A DNA stretch of 5,884 nt from an uncultured Collinsella sp. (GCA_900543275.1 UQQL01000091.1:1-5884); one strand, 5' to 3'. Positions 1 to 5,083 are shown, counted from the first letter of the stretch. Notes: generated by a model not told the origin, from the sequence alone. Program-made: numbers and translations.

Positions 1-63
1 TTCCGTGGCGGCAGCGTCGCGCGCAGCCGACCGAGGGCGCCCGGAAGTGAGTAGGGCACCCAT
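1..63. other. Left window edge; possible 3' end of a convergent gene
   Basis: This GC-rich stretch lies beyond the stop codon of the next gene. Two plus-strand frames stay open from the window edge: frame 1 to a TAG at 52-54 and frame 2 to a TAA at 65-67. Either could be the last few codons of a gene entering from the left, but about 20 codons are too few to recognise a protein or to choose between them. No convincing terminator hairpin with a T-tract is visible, although GGGCGCCC at 35-42 is a short perfect palindrome. Confidence 0.15.
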
Positions 64-1221
64 CTAACGACCGATTTCCATCCAATTGCACAATACGTTG
101 GCTCGTAACTCCATTTCCGTTGTCTTTTGCGCCTTAGTTTTGCGCCTATAGCGCAAACCCAAGCGCGAGCAAAGACTTCGCACGATCGCATCAAGCTGCT
201 CGGCATCGTTAAGCATGTCGTGCGTAACCAGGAAGACGTCATACCCCATACTTTGCAGCGCCGTCATGCGTTTGGCATCGTGGTCGAGCACGGCGCCTGA
301 TCCGTGGATGACCTCGCCCTGAATCTCCACGATGCCCGCCTTCATTATGGTTGGATTCACGATCACGATATCCCCGTAGCAGACTTTTTGCCCTGCAATG
401 CTCTGCGCCGATGCGGTTAGCGGCGTAAGGTCGTTGACGTAAACGTTTCTAAAACCGGCGCCGCCGCGAGAGCGAGGAAGCGATAGCAATAAAATTCCTG
501 CAACTTCGAGCGGAGAAGCGGCTATGCCCGTCACCAGCTGCGCGGCGTTGTAAAACTTCGTACCCCACTTTCGTTTTTTCATCTTACTGGCGTACTCATG
601 AAGCTCGTGTATTTCGATGAGCGGCTTCCTCATCCAGAGCGAAGTGCCCTTTAGCTTTGTGACCTCATTCGTTTTCTTTTGTCCATTGGGCCCCTTCGCA
701 TTCACCTGTTCTCTGACTTTTATGCGCGCATAAACGCGTTTCCACGGCGCTTCGTCTTGGCTTTCATCGAGTTCAAAGAGGGATTCGGTGGTGGCTCCTT
801 TAACGGCGTCATCGGCTTTCCGTAGTTCCGCTTCTATCGCAGCGGTGGGCTTAAAGACGGAGAACCACCCGCAGAATTCGTACATGGCAAGGACAAGATC
901 GAATGGAGACACAAAGCGCGCCATGGTAAATAGCGTCGAAAGTGGGTTGGTTACCCTAAAGCCCAATGTGGTTTCCAACGTACTGTCCACCCCCGAAGCG
1001 TCTTCGCAGTGGATTGTCGTTCGCAAACCCGAATGGTAGTTAACGCCACCAGACGCTGTCGTGGTAATGATTGGGGTCTTGAGGACTTCGGTTACGAAAG
1101 GGGCTTGGGACAGAGCTCGCCAGCCGTCTTCGGAGTTGGGCAGGCGCGGATAGAGATCGCGCACCTGCGGTGGGCAGCGCCAGTAACGGAATGCGGTGTT
1201 TGCGCAGATGATTTCGTCCAT
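64..1221 (-). CDS. DUF559/AbiEi-like protein with a PD-(D/E)XK nuclease-like C-terminus
   Basis: A complete 385-residue protein. I do not recognise a named gene, but the layout matches a family I recall as abundant in Coriobacteriia, often labelled DUF559 or AbiEi-like. Visible in order are an N-terminal 'CANTAFRYW' segment (6-14), a middle block SPFDLVLAMYEFCGWFSVF (105-123), a charged linker rich in Lys, Glu and Asp (128-220), a helix with ASPLE (235-239) followed by LPRSRGGAGF (248-257), and a Vsr/DUF559-like core. The core has YGD (282-284), VEIQGE (298-303), H306, DHDAKR (313-318) and a final 'GYDVFLVT' strand (326-333). Family members usually show vE-x-D-G there; this protein has E-I-Q, so catalysis is uncertain. 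The start at 1221 is supported by AGGGGAG six to seven bases upstream. The gene is monocistronic as far as the window shows. Its role is unknown; a defence or DNA-processing role is inference. Confidence 0.7.
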   Translation of the reverse strand: MDEIICANTAFRYWRCPPQVRDLYPRLPNSEDGWRALSQAPFVTEVLKTPIITTTASGGVNYHSGLRTTIHCEDASGVDSTLETTLGFRVTNPLSTLFTMARFVSPFDLVLAMYEFCGWFSVFKPTAAIEAELRKADDAVKGATTESLFELDESQDEAPWKRVYARIKVREQVNAKGPNGQKKTNEVTKLKGTSLWMRKPLIEIHELHEYASKMKKRKWGTKFYNAAQLVTGIAASPLEVAGILLLSLPRSRGGAGFRNVYVNDLTPLTASAQSIAGQKVCYGDIVIVNPTIMKAGIVEIQGEVIHGSGAVLDHDAKRMTALQSMGYDVFLVTHDMLNDAEQLDAIVRSLCSRLGLRYRRKTKAQKTTEMELRANVLCNWMEIGR

Positions 1222-1273
1222 TTGCGTCTCCCCTGGTATCGGCCATAGGCCGTGCGGATTGCGGACATCGCCG

Positions 1274-1301
1274 ATTATCTACTGGGGCATCATGCGGGTA
1301 A
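1274..1301 (-). promoter_or_regulatory. Weak candidate promoter for the DUF559-like gene
   Basis: On the minus strand GATAAT (1279 to 1274) resembles a -10 box, with TTACCC (1301 to 1296) sixteen bases upstream as a poor -35. The distance to the ATG at 1221 leaves a leader of roughly 50 bases. The call rests only on the -10 resemblance and its position. Confidence 0.25.
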
Positions 1302-1311
1302 GTACCGGAAG

Positions 1312-1330
1312 CTGACCAAACACTGACCAA
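1312..1330. repeat. Tandem 8-bp direct repeat, 11-bp period
   Basis: CTGACCAA occurs at 1312-1319 and again at 1323-1330, one helical turn apart. It lies just upstream of the candidate promoter of the DUF559-like gene, where two same-face sites for a regulator would be plausible. Chance cannot be excluded for so short a repeat. Confidence 0.4.
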
Positions 1331-1396
1331 TAGCTTGACGAGTTCTGCCGAAAATCCCTCGTGTGATAGAAATCAGCTGGAAGGAGTTCTGGGCGT

Positions 1397-1582
1397 GTGG
1401 TCCCTGTCTTCACATTTGCGCATGAATCACATGGGGAATTCAATGAAAATACGCATGCGTTTTATACAAAACATGCAATGACGTCAGCAAAAAAGGTTGT
1501 GATAAAAAATTATGCCTTAGACGACCACGATTTAGTTGTGGTGTCACCTTTGGTGTCAAAAAGAAAAAGGCCAGAGATTTAA
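1397..1582 (+). CDS. Doubtful 61-codon plus-strand ORF
   Basis: A GTG-initiated frame with GGAAGGAG at 1379-1386, about 10 bases upstream, which is slightly long for a ribosome binding site. The 61-residue product is basic at its C-terminus (KRKRPEI) and resembles nothing I know. Its last codons run through the T-tract and stem of the tRNA terminator on the other strand, and it would be the only plus-strand gene in the window. It is listed because of the Shine-Dalgarno match, but it is more likely spurious or a gene remnant. Confidence 0.15.
   Translation: MVPVFTFAHESHGEFNENTHAFYTKHAMTSAKKVVIKNYALDDHDLVVVSPLVSKRKRPEI
1451..1486. repeat. Cluster of three short palindromes
   Basis: Within 36 AT-rich bases lie ACGCATGCGT (1451-1460, perfect), GTTTTATACAAAAC (1459-1472, five-base arms around ATAC) and TGACGTCA (1479-1486, perfect). 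No convincing gene starts here. The cluster could be protein-binding sites in the spacer between the tRNA and the DUF559-like gene, or simple coincidence in low-complexity DNA. Confidence 0.3.
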
Positions 1583-1593
1583 CACCTCTGACC
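1558..1593 (-). terminator. Rho-independent terminator of tRNA-Val
   Basis: Read on the minus strand, GGTCAGAG (1593 to 1586) pairs with CTCTGGCC (1576 to 1569) as an eight-pair stem with one G-U pair. The loop is nine bases, and TTTTTCTTTTT (1568 to 1558) follows. It begins twelve bases past the CCA end of the tRNA, the expected place for a monocistronic tRNA terminator. Confidence 0.85.
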
Positions 1594-1604
1594 TGTGCTT
1601 TTGA

Positions 1605-1679
1605 TGGTGGGCGATACAAGATTCGAACTTGTGACCCCATCCGTGTGAAGGATATGCTCTACCCCTGAGCCAATCGCCC
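1605..1679 (-). tRNA. tRNA-Val (anticodon CAC)
   Basis: The minus strand folds as a complete 75-base cloverleaf. The acceptor is GGGCGAT/ATCGCCC with discriminator A and an encoded CCA (1607 to 1605). The D-stem is GCTC/GAGC, the anticodon stem TATCC/GGATG (one G-U pair) around loop TTCACAC, the variable loop five bases, and the T-arm ACAAG-TTCGAAT-CTTGT. Loop positions 34-36 are CAC, which reads the valine codon GUG. It has its own promoter and terminator. tRNA 3' ends are common integration sites, but no repeat of this 3' end was found elsewhere in the window. Confidence 0.96.
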
Positions 1680-1699
1680 GTCGCCTTTCGGCAAAAGAG

Positions 1700-1729
1700 A
1701 TACTATCATAGCCGCGCCTGGTTTACCAA
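1700..1729 (-). promoter_or_regulatory. Promoter of tRNA-Val
   Basis: Minus-strand TTGGTA (1729 to 1724) and TAGTAT (1705 to 1700) are 18 bases apart, each matching four of six consensus positions. Transcription would start near 1693, leaving a leader of about 14 bases before the mature tRNA. TATGAT (1710 to 1705) is an alternative -10 box without a good -35. Confidence 0.5.
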
Positions 1730-1817
1730 GAACTTTTTGCCCCCGATTTTAAATTCGTGGGTGCAAGCCAAGCAAAAGTAAGCAAAACAATCGGCAAAAC
1801 CGCAGCCAAACCACCAT

Positions 1818-1919
1818 TTACCGCTTTATCCACGAAGTCTCGGGGCGGCAGCGCAGGGTGCTGGGGATATCCATGTGGTGTCCAATCAATTCAATTACCG
1901 GCGTGCGGATGCTTTGGTT
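1818..1919 (-). other. Open extension of the Doc frame beyond its stop codon
   Basis: After the TAG stop of the Doc-like gene the same frame stays open for 33 codons to a TAA at 1818-1820. It encodes a normal-looking stretch containing IRTPVIELIGHH. No start codon with a ribosome binding site belongs to it alone. It may be the remnant of a longer ancestral C-terminus, a neighbouring gene fused by deletion, or chance. The rest of 1680-1919 holds the tRNA promoter and no supported gene. Short hydrophobic frames at 1735-1850 lack ribosome binding sites. Confidence 0.2.
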
Positions 1920-2435
1920 CTATACGTGCGACGGGTCGCCCGTGCCCGCAACGCAACCGCGGCGCAGCTCTTCGGCGAGGTCGGCGCGAGAGCGGTTTCC
2001 GGAAACGAGGTCCTGGATCCAAGCGTAGTACTGGTTGTCTTTTGCCTCCGGGCTGTCGGACAGGACGACCGGACTGCCGACGAGCCTTAGAACGGCCAAC
2101 GCAAAGACAAGGCTGATGCGTTTGTTGCCGTCCTCAAAGATGTGGTCCTTGACCATGTGCTCGGCGACGTAGGTGGCCTGGTCAAAGATGTCTGCGAAGC
2201 GATCGGTTGGCGATTGGCCGAATATCGTACAGAATGCACCCGCAAGCACGGACTCGATGCGTCCAAGCTCAAGCGCGGCCCGGTCGCCTGTGGCGTCGGT
2301 CGTATAGCAGCGCCCGACCGTCATCAGCGTGCTGTGTAGGCGCATCACGGCCGCGGCCATAGCTTCGAGCGAACCGGCATCATCGAGCACGAGCGGCGCT
2401 AACGGATGCGCGCCTCGCTGCGTAGTCGCCATCAT
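1920..2435 (-). CDS. Doc-type Fic-fold toxin (death-on-curing family)
   Basis: A 171-residue Fic/Doc protein. The catalytic loop H-I-F-E-D-G-N-K-R lies at 98-106 and matches the Doc variant H-x-F-x-[DN]-[AG]-N-K-R. It differs from the AMPylator form HPFxxGNGR because Lys replaces the second Gly. Phage P1 Doc, with this variant, phosphorylates EF-Tu and stops translation; the same activity here is inferred. A preceding helix (RIESVLAGAFCTIFG, 59-73) and 'ATYVAEHMVKDHIF' (87-100) fit the family. At 171 residues it is longer than P1 Doc (126), with extra residues at both ends. The ATG at 2435 overlaps the TGA of the upstream small gene as ATGA and has GGAG inside that gene, so translation is probably coupled. 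A second in-frame ATG follows at once. The partner gene is not a recognisable Phd. Confidence 0.88.
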   Translation of the reverse strand: MMATTQRGAHPLAPLVLDDAGSLEAMAAAVMRLHSTLMTVGRCYTTDATGDRAALELGRIESVLAGAFCTIFGQSPTDRFADIFDQATYVAEHMVKDHIFEDGNKRISLVFALAVLRLVGSPVVLSDSPEAKDNQYYAWIQDLVSGNRSRADLAEELRRGCVAGTGDPSHV

Positions 2436-2617
2436 GAGTTCTCCAAGAGTCTGAGCGCGTTGGGCATGGCGGCGATGGTTAACTCAACTGCATGGTCGAT
2501 CGACATAAAGCCGTCGAGCAAAATCGGTGATGCTGAATTTGCCTCGTGCGCTACTGAGTAATCTTCTTGAGTAGCGCGACCAGTGCCGTCATCTGGCTGA
2601 ACATGACTCCAAAGCAT
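2432..2617 (-). CDS. 61-residue antitoxin-like small protein upstream of Doc
   Basis: I do not recognise a named family. The small acidic protein begins MLWSHVQPDDGT (1-12), nearly the same as the N-terminus of the 88-residue protein at 4758-5024. Both also carry a 'GF..DHA' segment (GFMSIDHA here, 36-43). It lacks the C-terminal 20-30 residues of that relative and ends in LRLLENS. The start is firm: AAAGGAGA sits five bases before the ATG. It begins 11 bases after the XRE gene stops and its stop overlaps the Doc start (ATGA), the usual place of an antitoxin in an antitoxin-then-toxin pair. The Fic inhibitory motif [ST]xxxE[GN] is not present in proper form; the nearest match, LRLLEN at the end, lacks the Ser/Thr. 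An antitoxin role is inferred from position only. Confidence 0.72.
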   Translation of the reverse strand: MLWSHVQPDDGTGRATQEDYSVAHEANSASPILLDGFMSIDHAVELTIAAMPNALRLLENS

Positions 2618-2628
2618 GTGCGTCTCCT

Positions 2629-3318
2629 TTATAGCTTCGTAGATGGAAAAGACTGCGAGTCGTACTCCAGAACGATCGGTTGCCAGATGAGGTCTTCAAT
2701 ACTGCAGTCGAGCGTGTTTGCGAGCGCCAATGCCGAGGAGACCGAGGCGCGGCGTAGGTCGAGCTGGTTCTGCTCGTAGAGTTGTATGGCGCGAAGTTTA
2801 ACCCCCGATTGGGCGGCGAGCTGTTTTTGCGTTAGGCCGGCCGCCTTTCGTGCCGCTTTGAGGCCCTTTTTGTCTGCCTGGGCATCGTTCCATTTATCAA
2901 TGACAATCTGGGCGAATTTGTCTTCGGAGGCCTCGTGGAGCGGATGGTACGAGCCGATAATCCAATCGAGCGGAGCGACTTCGAGTAGCTCATTAAAGCC
3001 CAGGCTGCACATCCATTGCGCATAGGCCAAAACCCAGCCCGCCCAATACTGAGGCGAACGGTCGAACGAATAGGTCTCCCTGCATTCGACGGGGGTCAGT
3101 CCCGCATGTGCGATAATATCGCGCACGAGCTCGTCGCCCGCCATGCCGCAGACGACGCGAGGTATACCGCGCTCAAACTGTTTCATCTCAAAAGCGTTCG
3201 ACAGGATCGCCGTCAACTCGGTGGGAGTCAGCCCTTGGTCACAGAGGGCAAAATCGACCGCCTCGCCCAGCGTTCTCATGGCATCCTCGAGATACATCTC
3301 ACTGTAGGCGTGGGTCAT
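2629..3318 (-). CDS. XRE-family HTH protein, probable antitoxin to the DUF3990 toxin
   Basis: A 229-residue two-part protein. The C-terminal part (about 152-211) is a classical Cro/C1-type helix-turn-helix: LKAARKAAGLTQKQLAAQSG, then a recognition helix containing RAIQLYEQ. The N-terminal 140 residues carry 'FEMKQFERGIPRVVCGMAGDELV' (43-65, a degenerate FExGxPxxxxGxxGxEL pattern) and SPQYWAGWVLAYAQW (88-102). From memory, proteins with this layout sit beside DUF3990 genes in Firmicutes and Actinobacteria, so the N-terminus probably binds the toxin and the HTH represses the operon. The start is ambiguous. ATG 3318 overlaps the DUF3990 gene by 20 bases and has GAGGGG somewhat far upstream. ATG 3297 (Met8) follows the DUF3990 stop as TGA-G-ATG, a coupling arrangement, with a weak ribosome binding site. 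Confidence 0.85.
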   Translation of the reverse strand: MTHAYSEMYLEDAMRTLGEAVDFALCDQGLTPTELTAILSNAFEMKQFERGIPRVVCGMAGDELVRDIIAHAGLTPVECRETYSFDRSPQYWAGWVLAYAQWMCSLGFNELLEVAPLDWIIGSYHPLHEASEDKFAQIVIDKWNDAQADKKGLKAARKAAGLTQKQLAAQSGVKLRAIQLYEQNQLDLRRASVSSALALANTLDCSIEDLIWQPIVLEYDSQSFPSTKL

Positions 3319-3967
3319 CGCCCGTCATCCCCTCTCGAATGATATCGACGATACGAATTCCCTCAAACGGATTTTCGGCAAGTAGCTCCCGATACTGCGC
3401 CCTTGCCACTTCATCTCGCTCCTTGGCCAATGAACCATACATAGCTTGCGGCGCATGTTCAAATCCAGCAAAACGAATGCTCTTAAACGCGCGCTCGCTT
3501 TTAAGTACAATCTGCTCTCCCAAGTTGCCGAGCCTCATAGATCGACCAAGCTGATCGACGGTAATCGTATTGTTCACAAAAGCTCTGGCATAGCTAAAGT
3601 ACGAGTCGTCCGCACGCCATCCCCTTATCACGTCGTAAACGCTAGTGTCAGGTAGAAAATGATCGTAGAGATATTCGCACGCCCCCACGGCAATAGCGGT
3701 GTCCTTGCGAAAAGAACGATGCTCTACAAGCAACGCAATCCAATGCAGAACTGAATGATGCGGCGATAGCAGGTCGAGTACCTTGAGATCGGCCATATCG
3801 AGTTCATAGCGATTCGCAAAGCCATCGGCATCACGCGAGCATGCCCATTCCCTTGCAAGGTCGAGGCTCTCTGTGCAATAGAATCCCCGTCCATAGTCGT
3901 TATGGACTTTCCCCAGGCCAAGCTGGGGAGTCTCAATAATTTTCTGAGAACCATGCCACAGTTCCAT
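3299..3967 (-). CDS. DUF3990 ADP-ribosyltransferase-like toxin
   Basis: A 222-residue DUF3990 protein, complete. Hallmarks are MELWHGS at the N-terminus (catalytic-type His5), DYGRGFYCT (24-32, the conserved aromatic strand), ARE-WACSR (38-45), GWRADDSYF (116-124) and LGEQIVLKSERA (149-160), whose Glu/Gln occupies the position of the third catalytic element. The family is related to the ADP-ribosyltransferase fold; a toxin role is inferred from the fold and from the overlapping HTH gene downstream. A cytosolic location is expected, as there is no signal peptide or membrane segment. The start is firm, with TAGGAGG five bases upstream. It is the first gene of the four-gene unit, in toxin-first order, and its promoter lies inside the nested palindrome just upstream. 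The target is unknown. Confidence 0.85.
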   Translation of the reverse strand: MELWHGSQKIIETPQLGLGKVHNDYGRGFYCTESLDLAREWACSRDADGFANRYELDMADLKVLDLLSPHHSVLHWIALLVEHRSFRKDTAIAVGACEYLYDHFLPDTSVYDVIRGWRADDSYFSYARAFVNNTITVDQLGRSMRLGNLGEQIVLKSERAFKSIRFAGFEHAPQAMYGSLAKERDEVARAQYRELLAENPFEGIRIVDIIREGMTGDDPRLQ

Positions 3968-3979
3968 GCGAGCCTCCTA

Positions 3980-4032
3980 ACAGGTATCGCTCTAGAGATA
4001 GTATAGCACACTATCGCTAGAGCGATACCTGT
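3980..4032. promoter_or_regulatory. Nested palindromic operator upstream of the DUF3990 gene
   Basis: Two 23-base arms (3980-4002 and 4010-4032) are inverted copies with a single mismatch, separated by seven bases. The right arm contains a smaller perfect inverted repeat, TATCGCT-AG-AGCGATA (4012-4027). The left arm contains the same site with one substitution (3985-4000). The structure is therefore two palindromic boxes with centres 27 bp apart, themselves arranged as an inverted repeat. It covers the promoter of the DUF3990-XRE unit, so it is the probable binding site of the XRE antitoxin or of the toxin-antitoxin complex. The region from 4033 to 4164 beyond it contains no supported gene. 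Confidence 0.75.
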
Positions 4033-4038
4033 ATTCAA
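4000..4038 (-). promoter_or_regulatory. Promoter(s) of the four-gene toxin-antitoxin unit
   Basis: Two overlapping candidates are visible on the minus strand. The first is an extended -10, TGCTATACT (4008 to 4000), located in the loop between the palindrome arms. The second is TTGAAT (4038 to 4033) with GATAGT (4015 to 4010) at a 17-base spacing. Either start would be blocked by protein bound to the palindrome. The ribosome binding site TAGGAGG follows at 3979 to 3973. Confidence 0.6.
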
Positions 4039-4164
4039 AGAGCAAGAGGATGTCTGGAACAGAGTTTGAGATCCATACTGACTTTTAAGACTGGCCGAGC
4101 CCGGAAGTATGCGGCAAAATTAAGACTTGCTGATAACGCCGGAGCACACTAACGCCTCAGCCTG

Positions 4165-4464
4165 CTACAGCACTTCATAGATGCGCACCTCATCCTGTTC
4201 GATGCTTTTGCGGAAGGCCGGGCGCATGTGCTCTGGTGGGTTGGTGACGATATCAACCTTTCGCCCAAGCTCCTTCTCGAGCTCATGGGAGAGTTCGTAA
4301 AGCGTGCCGAACGTCATGGTGTTGCCGCAGACTAGGCGCAAGTCAATATCGCTATCAGGCGTTTGCTCGCCTCGGGCAAACGAACCAAATAAATATGCCT
4401 CGCTGACGTCGTATTGAACCAGCATGCGGGAGGCCGCAGATGATATGTCAGCAAGTGAAACCAT
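4165..4464 (-). CDS. Minimal nucleotidyltransferase (MNT), orphan MntA-like protein
   Basis: A 99-residue protein of the DNA polymerase beta-like nucleotidyltransferase superfamily. LFGSFARG (25-32) is the Gly-Ser nucleotide-binding motif, S-D-I-D-L (38-42) supplies the metal-binding Asp pair (D39, D41), and KVDIVT (69-74) supplies the third Asp (D71). All catalytic positions are intact, so it should be active. In HEPN/MNT type VII systems such proteins modify and silence the adjacent HEPN RNase, but no HEPN frame exists on either side here. It starts 15 bases after the DUF4160 gene, suggesting co-transcription. Its ribosome binding site is weak (TTGAGAC directly before the ATG). It may be a partner of the DUF4160 module, an orphan left after loss of HEPN, or act on a toxin elsewhere. 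Confidence 0.85.
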   Translation of the reverse strand: MVSLADISSAASRMLVQYDVSEAYLFGSFARGEQTPDSDIDLRLVCGNTMTFGTLYELSHELEKELGRKVDIVTNPPEHMRPAFRKSIEQDEVRIYEVL

Positions 4465-4479
4465 GTCTCAATTGGGCGT

Positions 4480-4758
4480 TTAACAGTAGAACGTCAGCGA
4501 ATCATCACCAAAGGTTTCACACCACTTGTCACATATGAATTGATGATTCATGGTGATTAGTTTTGAAAGATCCCTGAGATCCTTAGCTGGAATCTTGCTC
4601 TCGTTGTTGGCAAGTTTGCATCCGCCGTCTTTCGTCAGCCAAAACTTGGTCGAATTAGCAGCCGCCCTCTTTACACCTACGTGTATGTGAATTGGTTCTC
4701 CGTTTTCCGAAATCCAAAAGAACAGAACGTACTGCCCAAAAATAAGAACTCGAGGCAT
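4480..4758 (-). CDS. DUF4160 domain protein
   Basis: A 92-residue protein matching DUF4160 over its whole length. It has MPRVLIFGQYVLFFW (1-15), E18, the EPIHIHV histidine motif (21-27, family form PpHvHV), KFW (38-40) and a C-terminal 'W-x-x-x-F' helix (W79, F83). DUF4160 genes commonly sit next to small DUF2442 genes and have been regarded as toxin-antitoxin-like; no biochemical function is established to my knowledge. Here the neighbour is not DUF2442 but the 88-residue protein, whose stop overlaps this start by one base (TAATG), so translation is probably coupled. The MNT gene follows 15 bases downstream. Confidence 0.8.
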   Translation of the reverse strand: MPRVLIFGQYVLFFWISENGEPIHIHVGVKRAAANSTKFWLTKDGGCKLANNESKIPAKDLRDLSKLITMNHQFICDKWCETFGDDSLTFYC

Positions 4759-5024
4759 TATGCCACCGCCGGTCCGGCTTTTTGGCGTTCGGCGAGCTCG
4801 AAGATAAACGGGGCGTTTGATCTAACAAATTCGGTCAAGAAATTGAGGTCATCAGCAGTAAATCCTTCGACGTTGAACCATTTGACCGCAGGCAAGAAGC
4901 ATTCCGCATGGTCAAAGCCAAAGTCAACCGGGCGCTCGACGGCCACGCGAACGGTTCCGTCTTCTCTTGTCTCTGAGTAGGCAAATTGGGTGCCATCATC
5001 AAGCTGAACATAGCTCCAAAACAT
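4758..5024 (-). CDS. 88-residue antitoxin-like small protein upstream of DUF4160
   Basis: I do not recognise a named family. The protein starts MFWSYVQLDDGT and continues with alternating strands (REDGTVRVAVERPVDFGFDHA, roughly 20-40), 'ECFLPAVKWFNVEGF' (41-55) and a C-terminal amphipathic helix (57-80). It has no signal peptide or HTH. Its N-terminus and GF-DHA segment match the 61-residue protein upstream of Doc. The start at 5024 is clear, with AAGGAGGT five bases upstream. The frame stays open for another 82 codons, but that extension has no good start signal and enters the surface-protein gene. It is the first gene of a unit with DUF4160 and MNT. The role of partner or antitoxin is inferred from position. 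Confidence 0.8.
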   Translation of the reverse strand: MFWSYVQLDDGTQFAYSETREDGTVRVAVERPVDFGFDHAECFLPAVKWFNVEGFTADDLNFLTEFVRSNAPFIFELAERQKAGPAVA

Positions 5025-5042
5025 GACTACCTCCTTAGTGTT

Positions 5043-5056
5043 TATATTCGAGTATA
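5043..5056 (-). promoter_or_regulatory. Palindrome overlapping a candidate -10 box of the DUF4160 unit
   Basis: TATATTCGAGTATA is a 14-bp inverted repeat with one mismatched pair. Its minus-strand reading begins TATACT (5056 to 5051), a good -10 box and the same hexamer as at the DUF3990 promoter. No good -35 lies at the right distance. Being just upstream of the ribosome binding site, it is a plausible autoregulatory site. Confidence 0.4.
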
Positions 5057-5083
5057 AGGAGCAGACTAGACTTAACGCGGCGT

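Noticed and set aside
1605..1679. att site duplication of the tRNA 3' end
   Set aside because: No second copy of the T-arm or acceptor sequence was found in the window, and no integrase is present.
1735..1850. Short hydrophobic minus-strand peptides resembling type I toxins
   Set aside because: They have no ribosome binding site or promoter, and two overlapping frames look equally hydrophobic because the DNA is T-rich.
3016..3342. 108-codon plus-strand frame opposite the XRE gene
   Set aside because: It is antisense to a gene with a recognisable HTH and a conserved N-terminus. It shows no domain or ribosome binding site.
4033..4164. Possible HEPN toxin or other gene between MNT and the operator
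   Set aside because: No minus-strand frame of useful length exists. A plus-strand frame open at 4021-4152 (ending KLRLADNAGAH) has no start codon.
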